DNA of 64,000 nucleotides, from assembly GCA_018712515.1 (NCBI GenBank), contig DVGW01000011.1, positions 176,922 to 240,921 of the forward strand, given 5' to 3'. The translations under genes were made by a program, and so were the position numbers. This DNA comes from Aphodovivens avicola (GTDB lineage Bacteria > Actinomycetota > Coriobacteriia > Coriobacteriales > Eggerthellaceae). Positions 49,755 through 58,169 of this stretch are shown here, one piece after another. Each line of letters begins with the position of its first letter. Within the stretch, counting starts at the first letter, position 1. The notes beneath the pieces were generated by a model, which worked only from the letters and a program-made list of their open reading frames with translations, was not told where the DNA came from and searched no databases.

Positions 49755-52700
49755 ATACTTGACGCCGCTCTCGAAGATGGGCTGGTACAGGTCGCCGGGA
49801 ACGTTCTTGTAGAGACCCGCGCCCGAGCGCTCGGAGTGACCCATCTTGCCGAACACGCGGCCGTCGGGGCTCGTGATGCCCTCGATCGCCAGCAGCGATC
49901 CGTTGGGGTTCACGTCCAGATCCATCGACGGAGCGCCCGACGCGTCGACGTACTGCGTGGCGACCTGGCCGTTCGCCACCAGCTTGTCCAGCAGCGCCTG
50001 CGGTGCCACGAAGCGGCCCTCGCCATGACTGATGGCGACCGTATGCACGTCGCCCACCTTGCACTCGGACAGCCACGGCGACAGGCTCGAGGCGACGCGC
50101 GTGCGCACCAGGCGGCTCTGGTGGCGGCCGATGGTGTTGAACGTCAGCGTCGCGCAATCCGCGTCCATCGGGCGGATGTCGCCGTAGGGCACCAACCCCA
50201 ACTTGACGAGCGCCTGGAAGCCGTTGCAGATGCCCAGCATCAAACCGTCGCGCTTCTGCAGCAACTCGCGCACCGCCTCGGTGACCTCGGGCGCGCGGAA
50301 GAACGCGGTGATGAACTTGGCCGAGCCGTCGGGCTCGTCGCCGCCGGAGAAGCCGCCGGGGATCATGACGATCTGGCTCTCGCGGATGCGGCGCGCCAGC
50401 TCGCGCGTGCTCTCGGCGACCGCGGCGGGCGTCAGGTTGTTGACGACGAACACGTCCGCGACGGCGCCCACGCGCTCGAACGCGCGCGCCGTGTCGTACT
50501 CGCAGTTGTTGCCGGGGAACACCGGGATGACCACGCGCGGCTTCGCCGACACCAGCGGACCCTCGTAGATATGCGGCAGTACCGTCGTGAACGACACCCG
50601 CTCGACTGTCGGCGCCGCGGCGCGCTCCTCCTCGGAGGTGCGGTACGGGAAGACGTTCTCGATGCCGTGCTCCCACGTCTCCTGCAGCTCGGCGAGATCG
50701 ACCGTCTCGTCGTAGGCGCAAAGCTCGTACGCCTCGGTGGTGCGGCCCAGCTCGATGACGGTCGCGCCCTCGATGGCGGGCAGCTCGCACCCGTCGGCGA
50801 GCTCGACGATGAAGCTGCCGTACGCATGGTCGAACAGCTCGCAGCACTCGCCCTCGTAGTAGCCATCCGAGACAGCGAAGCCGATGCGGTTGCCCAGGCA
50901 CGCCTTGAACACGGCCTCGGCCATGCCGCCGAACCCGGCGGTCGACGCGGAGAGCACCGCGCCCGCACGCGCAAGCTCCTCCACTCCATCGAACACCGCG
51001 ATCAGGGATTCCGTCTCAGGCAGCAGGCCGTCCTCGCGATACGCGGGCTGGATGAGCGCCACGCGATGCCCGGCGCCCTTGAACTCGGGGGACACGACGT
51101 CGTCGACCTTGCCGGTGGCGACGGCGAACGAGATCAGCGTGGGCGGCACGTCCAGATCCTCGAAGGAGCCGGACATCGAGTCCTTGCCTCCGATCGCGCC
51201 CACGCCCAGGTCGACCTGCGCCATCAGCGCGCCCAGGACGGCGGCCACCGGCTTGCCCCAGCGCTCGGCCTCGTCGCGCAGCTTCTCGAAGTACTCCTGG
51301 AAGCTAAGGTACATCGTCTTGCGGGAGAAGCCGGTCGCGATCAGCTTCGCCACGCTCTCGACCACGGAGAGGTAGGCGCCACGGAACTGGTCGGCCTCCA
51401 TGATGTAGGGGTTGAAGCCCCAGGCCATCGCCGAGACCTTCGTCGTCTCGCCGAAGACCGGGAACTTGGCGACCATCGCCTGCGCGGGCGTGAGCTGCGT
51501 CTTGCCGCCGAACGGCATCAGCACGGTCGCCGCGCCGATGGTCGAGTCGAACCGCTCGGAGAGGCCCTTGTTGGAGCACACGTTCAGATCGCCCGCCAAA
51601 GCGCGCATGGCGTCCGCGAAGGACTCGCCGTCCTCCGAGCCCGGGATGAGGGGCACCGTGCTCACGTAGACGTCGTCGAGGCTGCCGAGCTCCTCCTTGA
51701 TCGCGTCGGCGAGCTCGTCGTCGGGATCGATGGGGGCGACGCCCTGCAGTCCGACGTGCGCCTTCTGGTGCTTGGGCGCGCCGTTGCTCGCGAGGAACGC
51801 GCGGGACAGGTCGACGATGGTGTCGCCGCGCCACGTCATGCGCATGCGCGGTTCCTCGGTGACCTTGGCGACCACCGTGGCCTCCAGGTTCTCCTCGCGC
51901 GCGTAGCCCAAAAACTCCTCGACGTCCTCCGCGGCCAGAGCCACGGCCATGCGCTCCTGGCTCTCGGCGATCGCCAGCTCGGTGCCGTCGAGGCCGTCGT
52001 ACTTCTTGGGCACCACGTCCAGGTTCACCGCGATGCCGTCGCACAGCTCGCCGATGGCGACGCTCACGCCGCCGGCGCCGAAGTCGTTGCAGCGCTTGAT
52101 CAGGCGGCAGGCGTCGGTGCGGCGGAACAGGCGCTGCAGCTTGCGCTCGACCGGCGCGTTGCCCTTCTGCACCTCGGCTCCGCACTCCTCGACGCTCGCC
52201 GTGCTCTGGGCCTTGGACGAGCCCGTCGCGCCGCCGATGCCGTCGCGGCCCGTGCGGCCCCCCAAAAGCACGACCACATCTCCCGGAGCGGGGCACTCGC
52301 GGCGCACGTTCTTGGCGGGGGCGGCACCCACGACGGCGCCCACCTCCATGCGCTTTGCCACGTAGCCGGGATGGTATAGCTCGTGCACCTGGCCGGTCGC
52401 CAGGCCGATCTGGTTGCCGTAGGACGAATAGCCCGCCGCGGCCTCGGTGACGATCTTGCGCTGCGGCAGCTTGCCCGCAAGCGTCTGCTCCACCGGAACC
52501 GTGGGATCGCCCGCGCCGGTGACGCGCATCGCCTGGTACACGTAGCTGCGGCCGCTCAACGGATCGCGGATCGCGCCGCCCACGCACGTCGCGGCGCCGC
52601 CGAACGGCTCGATCTCGGTGGGATGGTTGTGCGTCTCGTTCTTGAACAGGAACAGCCAGTCCTCGTCGACGCCGTCCACGTCGACCTTCACCTTGACGGT

Positions 52701-53585
52701 GCAGGCGTTGATCTCCTCGGATTCGTCGAGGTTGGTCAGGATGCCCTTGGATTTCAGGTACTTCGCGCCGATGGTGCCCATGTCCATCAGGCAGACCGGC
52801 TTCTCGTCGCGCCCCAGCTCGTGGCGCATCTCGAGGTACTTCGCGAACGCCTCCTCGACCACGGCGTCATCGAAGGTGACCTCGTCGAGCACGGTGCCGA
52901 ACGTGGTGTGGCGGCAATGGTCGGACCAGTAGGTGTCGACCACCTTGACCTCGGTGATCGTGGGATCGCGGTGCTCCTCGTCGCGGAAATACTTCTGGAA
53001 GAACACGATGTCGGCCAAATCCATCGCCAGCCCGCGCTCGGCGATGAACGCCGCCAAGCCCTCTTCGTCGAGCTCGCGGAAGCCCTCGAGCACCTCCACC
53101 GGATCGGGCTGCGCGACCTCAAGGGCCAGCGTGTCGCGCTCGGCCATGGACGCCTCGCGCGCCTCGACGGGGTTGATCACGTAGTGCTTGATGGCGTCGA
53201 TGTCCTGCTCGGTCAGATCTCCCTGCAGGTAGTACACCTTCGCGGAGCGCACCTCGGGGCGCTCGCCCTGGCTGATCAGCTGAATGCACTCGCTGGCGCT
53301 GTCGGCGCGCTGGTCGAACTGGCCGGGAAGATACTCCACCGCGAACACCGCGGCGCCCTGCGCGTCGGGCAGCTCGCGCAGGACGTCGTCGGACTGCGGT
53401 TCGCTGAACACCGTCGGCACGCACTGCTCGAACAGCTCGGCGGAGATGCCCTCCACGTCATAGCGGTTCAAAAGGCGCACGCCCGAAAGCGCATCGATCC
53501 CCAGGATATCGCGCAGCTCGGCGGCCAGCCGCTTCGCTTCGACGTCGAACCCGGGCTTCTTTTCAACATAGACGCGGGAAACCAT
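49746..53585 (-). CDS. purL: phosphoribosylformylglycinamidine synthase, single-chain
   Basis: Converts FGAR, ATP and glutamine to FGAM in purine synthesis. The 1279-residue chain holds everything in one protein: a PurS-like N-terminal region, two AIRS-like synthase halves (NETHNHPTEIEPFGGAATCVGG; GGRTGRDGIGGATGSS; GGKDSMSGSF) and a C-terminal class I glutaminase (IPVFPGNNCEYDTARAF, nucleophile Cys in LGICNGFQAL, then AISHGEGRF). The arrangement matches the single-chain enzymes of clostridia. ATG at 53585 follows GGAAGGGTGGAG. Its 3' end is part of repeat E4. Confidence 0.95.
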   Translation of the reverse strand: MVSRVYVEKKPGFDVEAKRLAAELRDILGIDALSGVRLLNRYDVEGISAELFEQCVPTVFSEPQSDDVLRELPDAQGAAVFAVEYLPGQFDQRADSASECIQLISQGERPEVRSAKVYYLQGDLTEQDIDAIKHYVINPVEAREASMAERDTLALEVAQPDPVEVLEGFRELDEEGLAAFIAERGLAMDLADIVFFQKYFRDEEHRDPTITEVKVVDTYWSDHCRHTTFGTVLDEVTFDDAVVEEAFAKYLEMRHELGRDEKPVCLMDMGTIGAKYLKSKGILTNLDESEEINACTVKVKVDVDGVDEDWLFLFKNETHNHPTEIEPFGGAATCVGGAIRDPLSGRSYVYQAMRVTGAGDPTVPVEQTLAGKLPQRKIVTEAAAGYSSYGNQIGLATGQVHELYHPGYVAKRMEVGAVVGAAPAKNVRRECPAPGDVVVLLGGRTGRDGIGGATGSSKAQSTASVEECGAEVQKGNAPVERKLQRLFRRTDACRLIKRCNDFGAGGVSVAIGELCDGIAVNLDVVPKKYDGLDGTELAIAESQERMAVALAAEDVEEFLGYAREENLEATVVAKVTEEPRMRMTWRGDTIVDLSRAFLASNGAPKHQKAHVGLQGVAPIDPDDELADAIKEELGSLDDVYVSTVPLIPGSEDGESFADAMRALAGDLNVCSNKGLSERFDSTIGAATVLMPFGGKTQLTPAQAMVAKFPVFGETTKVSAMAWGFNPYIMEADQFRGAYLSVVESVAKLIATGFSRKTMYLSFQEYFEKLRDEAERWGKPVAAVLGALMAQVDLGVGAIGGKDSMSGSFEDLDVPPTLISFAVATGKVDDVVSPEFKGAGHRVALIQPAYREDGLLPETESLIAVFDGVEELARAGAVLSASTAGFGGMAEAVFKACLGNRIGFAVSDGYYEGECCELFDHAYGSFIVELADGCELPAIEGATVIELGRTTEAYELCAYDETVDLAELQETWEHGIENVFPYRTSEEERAAAPTVERVSFTTVLPHIYEGPLVSAKPRVVIPVFPGNNCEYDTARAFERVGAVADVFVVNNLTPAAVAESTRELARRIRESQIVMIPGGFSGGDEPDGSAKFITAFFRAPEVTEAVRELLQKRDGLMLGICNGFQALVKLGLVPYGDIRPMDADCATLTFNTIGRHQSRLVRTRVASSLSPWLSECKVGDVHTVAISHGEGRFVAPQALLDKLVANGQVATQYVDASGAPSMDLDVNPNGSLLAIEGITSPDGRVFGKMGHSERSGAGLYKNVPGDLYQPIFESGVKYFR

Positions 53586-53598
53586 TCGCTCCACCCTT

Positions 53599-53620
53599 CC
53601 AACTGCAATTTTCCAGTTGG
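53599..53620 (-). promoter_or_regulatory. hairpin in the purL leader
   Basis: CCAACTG (53599-53605) and CAGTTGG (53614-53620) form a perfect 7-bp inverted repeat directly upstream of the purL ribosome site. It may be an operator or an RNA hairpin. TATCAT lies just upstream on the minus strand. Confidence 0.35.
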
Positions 53621-53672
53621 AACCATGATACGACACCGGCGCTCATCTGCGGCGCGCCCCGTTCGATCTGAA

Positions 53673-53715
53673 GAAAAAAGGCGGGTGCCGCGCGATTCGT
53701 CGCACGTCACCCGCC
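53673..53715 (-). terminator. terminator downstream of the membrane protein gene
   Basis: On the minus strand GGCGGGTG ... CACCCGCC followed by TTTTTTC, an intrinsic terminator between the two-helix membrane protein gene and purL. Confidence 0.85.
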
Positions 53716-53741
53716 TCGGTCATCGCATGATATGAACAGCT

Positions 53742-54395
53742 CTACTTCTCGGAAGCGCCTTTCGCCGCCTCGGCCTCCGCGGCATCGCCTTCGGCAGCCT
53801 CCGCCGCCTTCTTCTTGCCGCCGAACAGGCCGCCGAGCACGCCCTTGGACTTCTTCTCCGCCTCGGACGCCTTGGCCTCCTCGTACTTCTTCTCGGCTTC
53901 GGCCTTCGCCGCCTTGGCCTCGGCCTTCTCGCGGCGCTCCTGGGCACGCTGGGCCTTGGTCTTTTTGGCCTCCATCTTCTCCTGGTACGCGCGGCGCACC
54001 TTCTTCATCTTGGAGAACTCGAGCCACAGCGCGGCGATGATGAACACATACGACAGAACCAGGATCACCATGAAGCCGAACTCGCCCAGCGAGTCGCGCA
54101 GGAAGAACGACAACGCCAAGCAGACGATGGCGCCGATCAGCAGCACCCACCAGATCTTGCGGAGGCGCTTGTACTCCTCGGTGGGAGGGTTGGCGTACTT
54201 GCGCTCCAGTTCGGCCTGCTTCTGGCGCTCGGCACGACGGGCCGCCTTCTTGTCGGCTTTGGTCTTGGTCTTGGGCTTGATGTAGACCGAGGACGCCGCC
54301 GCGCTCTTGGGCTTCGCGGACGCGGCGCTCTTGCGCGTCTTGCCCTGATGCTCGTCATTCTGGTAGCGCTCGTTCATGGGGTTGCGTTGGGACAT
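53742..54395 (-). CDS. two-helix membrane protein with charged coiled-coil tail
   Basis: A 217-residue protein. Residues 1 to about 80 are highly basic and disordered. Two adjacent hydrophobic helices follow (about 82-100, IWWVLLIGAIVCLALSFFL, and about 107-128), then a long Lys/Glu/Ala-rich coiled coil (about 130-195) and a short GGLFGGKKK motif. Both tails should be cytoplasmic. It lies between purC and purL on the same strand but is separated from purL by a strong terminator and from purC by repeat E5. The function is not recognised. Confidence 0.75.
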   Translation of the reverse strand: MSQRNPMNERYQNDEHQGKTRKSAASAKPKSAAASSVYIKPKTKTKADKKAARRAERQKQAELERKYANPPTEEYKRLRKIWWVLLIGAIVCLALSFFLRDSLGEFGFMVILVLSYVFIIAALWLEFSKMKKVRRAYQEKMEAKKTKAQRAQERREKAEAKAAKAEAEKKYEEAKASEAEKKSKGVLGGLFGGKKKAAEAAEGDAAEAEAAKGASEK

Positions 54396-54436
54396 GGCTA
54401 TCTTTCTAGAAAGGGAACGGTAAATATGGACGCCAA

Positions 54437-54586
54437 GTCAGCGAGAGGCGTCGAGGTGCCCTCGATTCGCGGGATCGCGGAGGCGAAGCGCACTTCGGTG
54501 CGCGAGCCTCCGGGATCGTGCGAAGCGGGGGTGCATCGGCGCCTCGCAGCGTCGGCTCGTTCCGCCGTTCGGCAGAACGGCGGAAC
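54437..54586 (-). repeat. two-hairpin 3' element, copy E5 (after purC)
   Basis: Copy five. The stop-proximal hairpin is the same perfect stem as E2 (GTTCCGCCGTTC / GAACGGCGGAAC, loop TGCC). The long hairpin is degenerate on one side, with a GCGCAC-TTCG-GTGCGC tip. It begins one base from the purC stop codon and lies between purC and the membrane protein gene. Confidence 0.85.
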
Positions 54587-54587
54587 T

Positions 54588-55460
54588 CTAGAACTTTCGA
54601 CCGGTGATCAGCTCGTAGGCCTGGACGTACTTCTGGCTGGTCTTCTCGATGATCTCCTGGGGCAGGCGCGGCGGATTGCCGGTGCGGTCCCAGTTGGCGT
54701 TGAGCCAGTCGCGGACGAACTGCTTGTCGAAGCTGGGCTGATCCTTGCCCGGCTCGTAGACGTCGCCCGGCCAGAAGCGGGAGCTGTCGGGGGTGAGCAC
54801 CTCGTCGGCGAGGATGATCTTGCCGTCGAGCACGCCGAACTCGAACTTGGTGTCGGCGATGATCACGCCGCGCTCCGCCGCATGGTCGCGCGCGGTCGTG
54901 TACACCTTGAGCGACAGGTCGCGCAGCGCCGCCGCGTCCGCCTCGCCGATGATCTCGGCGCAGCGCTCGAAGCTGATGTTCTCGTCGTGATCGCCGATCT
55001 CGGCCTTGGTGGACGGCGTGAAGATGGGCTCGGGCAGCTTGGAGGAGTTGTCCAGGCCCTCGGGCAGCTCGATGCCGCACACGGTGCCCTGCTTGCGGTA
55101 CTCCTTCAGGCCGCTTCCTGCCAGATAGCCGCGCACAATGCACTCGATGGGGAACATGTCGGCCTTCTTGACCAGCATGAAACGGCCGCGCAGGTAATCG
55201 GCGTAGGGTTTGAACTGCTCGGGCAGGTCGGCGACGTCGGCGGAGATCAGATGGTTGTCCACCACGCCGTCCAAAAGCTCGAACCAGAAGCACGACAGGC
55301 GAGTGAGGACCTCGCCTTTGTGGGGGATCTCGTCTTCCAAGATGTAGTCGAACGCCGAGATGCGGTCCGTTGCGACCAACAGCAGCTTGTCGCCGAGATC
55401 GTACAGATCGCGAACCTTGCCCTGCGCATCGGGCTTGATGTCGATTCCAGCCATGCTCAT
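54588..55460 (-). CDS. purC: phosphoribosylaminoimidazole-succinocarboxamide synthase
   Basis: Joins CAIR and aspartate to SAICAR in purine synthesis. The 290-residue protein has GKVRDLYDLGDKLLLVATDRISAFD, PIECIVRGYLAGSGLKEY, the SAICAR synthetase signature regions, and EVLTPDSSRFWP near residue 215, as in the longer (about 290-300) type of yeast and many bacteria. The start is at ATG 55460 or two codons later; AAGGGAG serves either. It is the first of the purC, membrane protein, purL series on this strand. Confidence 0.95.
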   Translation of the reverse strand: MSMAGIDIKPDAQGKVRDLYDLGDKLLLVATDRISAFDYILEDEIPHKGEVLTRLSCFWFELLDGVVDNHLISADVADLPEQFKPYADYLRGRFMLVKKADMFPIECIVRGYLAGSGLKEYRKQGTVCGIELPEGLDNSSKLPEPIFTPSTKAEIGDHDENISFERCAEIIGEADAAALRDLSLKVYTTARDHAAERGVIIADTKFEFGVLDGKIILADEVLTPDSSRFWPGDVYEPGKDQPSFDKQFVRDWLNANWDRTGNPPRLPQEIIEKTSQKYVQAYELITGRKF

Positions 55461-55586
55461 GCTCTCCCTTGCTGAAGCCTTTCGCCACTTCTCACGCTGT
55501 GGCCGCGTTTTCGCCATCCGCCAAACGGCAGCCGAGGCGCCCGGTTCGTCCGGGCGGCGTCGGCTGCCGGCACATGCAACTAGCTA

Positions 55587-57251
55587 TTATCCCTCATGTT
55601 CGTGGGAATCGCGCCTGCGGTCGCGCGATTTCTTGCTTTTGTTCTCCTTGGCCTTGATCGGCTTTTGGCGGCCGGTGCGCCCCGGTTTCCCGTTCTGGCG
55701 CGCCTCCGCCTCGGGGTCGAACAGCGGGATGTGGATCGTGAAGCAGGCGCCTTCGTCCTTCTTGCCCTCGACCTGCACCCATCCGCGATGGCGGTCGACG
55801 ATCTCCTTGACCACGGCAAGGCCGATTCCCAGGCCTCCACTGGCGCGCGCGCGACCCGCGTCGGCGCGCCAGAAGCGCGAGAACACCATCTTGCACTCCT
55901 CGGGCGTCAGGCCGATGCCCGTGTCGCGCACCGAGATCGCCGCCATGATGTCGCCGCGCGAGACCTTCACGGTGATGTGGCCGCCCTCGGGCGTGTAGCG
56001 CACGGCGTTGGAGATCAGGTTGGCGGTCGCCTGGCGGATCATATCCGCATCGCCCTTGACCAGGACGTTCTTCTCCATCTCGTAGGTGAGCGTCAGGCCG
56101 GAGTCGGCGACGAACGCCTCGTGGGTGGCGACGATCGACGAGATCAGCTCGCCCACGTCCACCACTTCCTCCTTCATAGGAGTCGAGCGGTTCTCCAGAC
56201 GCGACAGCGACAGCAGCGCGCTGACCAGGCGTCCCAGGCGCTGGACCTCGGAGTTCACGGTCTCGAGGCGCTCCTGGTCGGCTTCGAACACGCCGTCCAC
56301 CATCGCCTCGACCGTGGACTGGATCGCCATCAGCGGCGTGCGCAGCTCATGCGCGACATCCGTCGTCAGACGGCGCTCGAGCTCGCGGTCCTTCTCGACG
56401 GACTCCGCCATCTCGTCGAACGTCTTGCCCAGCTCGGCGATCTCGTCGTCGCCGCGCAGCTCGGTGCGGGCGGACAGGTTGCCCTCCTTGATCTCCTTGG
56501 CCGTCTTGGTGATGCGGTTGATGGGGTTGACCAGGCCGCGCGCGAACAGGAAGCCACAGCACGACGCCAGCACGATGGCCACCACCGTGGCGATCGCCAT
56601 GGCCTGGTACGAGTTGTTGCGGAACTCCTCGTCGGCCGAGCGCAGAAGCGTGTCGGATCCGAGCACCCATACGTTCACGGAGCCGACCGCCTGGCCGTCC
56701 ACCTCGATGGTGGCGGTGGCCATCTGGTCGGGCGAGGGGTTCTTGGGCGCAAGCGAGGTGTTGCCGAGGCCGCTTTGCGAGGACTTCGAAGCGATCCTCG
56801 TGGAATCGAACGGGACCGACGTCGTGCTGTCGGCGTCGTAGGGGACCGTGTTGTTGACCACGCGGATGCCGATGCCGGGCGTCATCGCCAGCATCGTGCG
56901 CGCGGGCAGCACCGTCTCGCCGTCGAACCTGCCGGACTCCTCGTAGCGGTCGGCGATCTGCTCGGCGGTGATGGTCGCGACCGATTCCATGTTGTCGCGC
57001 GTGTAGGTCTGGAAATGCTGCTCCCACACAAACGACACCACGCCGATGGCGACCAGCGCGGTCATCGCGGCGATGAGCGCGAAGGCCAAGGTGACGCGCG
57101 CGGTGTAGGAAAGGCTGCTCCAGCCGATCTTTTTGCGGCGCGCGCCGGCGTCTTCCGGCTTGCCCTCCTTGCCGCCCTTCTCGGCGGTTTTCTTTTCGGA
57201 AACAGCCGATGCCGCACGTTTGGCGGCATCGGATTTACTGGACATCATCAT
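55587..57251 (-). CDS. sensor histidine kinase
   Basis: A 554-residue membrane sensor. A charged cytoplasmic N-terminus (1 to about 45) is followed by helix one (about 50-75), an extracytoplasmic sensor domain (about 76-215), helix two (about 217-240) and HAMP (starting NPINRITKTAKEIKEGN). The HisKA domain follows with the phosphorylated His301 in DVAHELRTP, and HATPase_c with N and G boxes (NLISNAVRYTPEGG, DTGIGL, GGLGIGL). A basic tail ends the protein. It is encoded 36 bases after its response regulator on the same strand, a canonical pair. The signal is unknown. Confidence 0.93.
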   Translation of the reverse strand: MMMSSKSDAAKRAASAVSEKKTAEKGGKEGKPEDAGARRKKIGWSSLSYTARVTLAFALIAAMTALVAIGVVSFVWEQHFQTYTRDNMESVATITAEQIADRYEESGRFDGETVLPARTMLAMTPGIGIRVVNNTVPYDADSTTSVPFDSTRIASKSSQSGLGNTSLAPKNPSPDQMATATIEVDGQAVGSVNVWVLGSDTLLRSADEEFRNNSYQAMAIATVVAIVLASCCGFLFARGLVNPINRITKTAKEIKEGNLSARTELRGDDEIAELGKTFDEMAESVEKDRELERRLTTDVAHELRTPLMAIQSTVEAMVDGVFEADQERLETVNSEVQRLGRLVSALLSLSRLENRSTPMKEEVVDVGELISSIVATHEAFVADSGLTLTYEMEKNVLVKGDADMIRQATANLISNAVRYTPEGGHITVKVSRGDIMAAISVRDTGIGLTPEECKMVFSRFWRADAGRARASGGLGIGLAVVKEIVDRHRGWVQVEGKKDEGACFTIHIPLFDPEAEARQNGKPGRTGRQKPIKAKENKSKKSRDRRRDSHEHEG

Positions 57252-57287
57252 GTCGCACCTTCGAATGCGCTCGCACGGCGCGTGCGG

Positions 57288-58001
57288 CTACTGGCCGTTT
57301 TTGGTGGGATCCTCGAAACGGTAGCCCACGCCATGGACGGTGTGCAGCCACTTGGGGTTGCGGGGGTTGTCGCCGATCTTGGCGCGCAGGTTCTTCACGT
57401 GGCTGTCGATGGTGCGCTCGTAGCCCTCGAAGTCGTAGCCGAGCACCTTCTCCACCAGCTCCATGCGCGAGTACACGCGGCCGGGATAGCGGGACAGCGT
57501 CGTGAGCAGCTTGAACTCGCTCGCCGTCAGGTCGATCTCCTTGCCCGAGACCATCACCTTGTGGCCCGACACGTCGATGGTGAGCTCGCCGAACTCCAGC
57601 ACCTCGCGCTGCGGCTCGGTGTCGGCGTGGACGCGGCGCAGAAGCGCGCGGACGCGGGCGACCAGCTCGCGCGGGCTGAACGGCTTCACCAGGTAGTCGT
57701 CGGCGCCCAGCTCGAGGCCGATGATGCGGTCCTCGACCTCGCCCTTGGCGGTCAGCATGATGATCGGCACGTCGGAGTTGTCGCGGATGGCACGGCACAC
57801 GCGCTCGCCCGGAACACGGGGAAGCATCAGGTCCAGGATCACCAGATCGAAATGATGCTTGGAGAACTCCTCGAGCGCCTCCTGGCCGTCGCCGACGGCT
57901 GTGACCCAGTAATTCTCGCGCTCGAGATAAGCCGTAACCGCGTCGCGGATGGCTTTTTCGTCTTCGACCAAAAGGATACGACGCGTCTCGTTGTTGCTCA
58001 T
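57288..58001 (-). CDS. OmpR/PhoB-type response regulator
   Basis: A 237-residue regulator: receiver domain with acidic pocket VEDE, phosphorylated Asp57 (VILDLMLP), the conserved Thr/Lys (MLTAKG, LVKPFSPREL), then a winged-helix DNA-binding domain (LTASEFKLLTTLSRYPGRVYSRMELVEKVLG; RTIDSHVKNLRAKIGD; VHGVGYRFE). ATG at 58001 follows GAGGTGAG. Partner of the histidine kinase encoded next. No target is visible, though the divergent exported protein at 58170 is a candidate. Confidence 0.95.
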   Translation of the reverse strand: MSNNETRRILLVEDEKAIRDAVTAYLERENYWVTAVGDGQEALEEFSKHHFDLVILDLMLPRVPGERVCRAIRDNSDVPIIMLTAKGEVEDRIIGLELGADDYLVKPFSPRELVARVRALLRRVHADTEPQREVLEFGELTIDVSGHKVMVSGKEIDLTASEFKLLTTLSRYPGRVYSRMELVEKVLGYDFEGYERTIDSHVKNLRAKIGDNPRNPKWLHTVHGVGYRFEDPTKNGQ

Positions 58002-58169
58002 GACCTCACCTCGATATCGTCGACGGCTTGCCGCATGCGAGCGGCGGCTCACGCACATTGTCGCACGTCACGCGCGTTATGCACGGGATAATCGCGTTCG
58101 TTCTGCGTTTATTGTAGCAATTGGCCCGAAGCGCGCTTGCCCCTGTTGGCGAAATGACAAAATTACACC

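Noticed and set aside
49836..52379. Open frame of 847 codons on the plus strand over purL
   Set aside because: Antisense shadow of purL with the same biased composition and no start signals.
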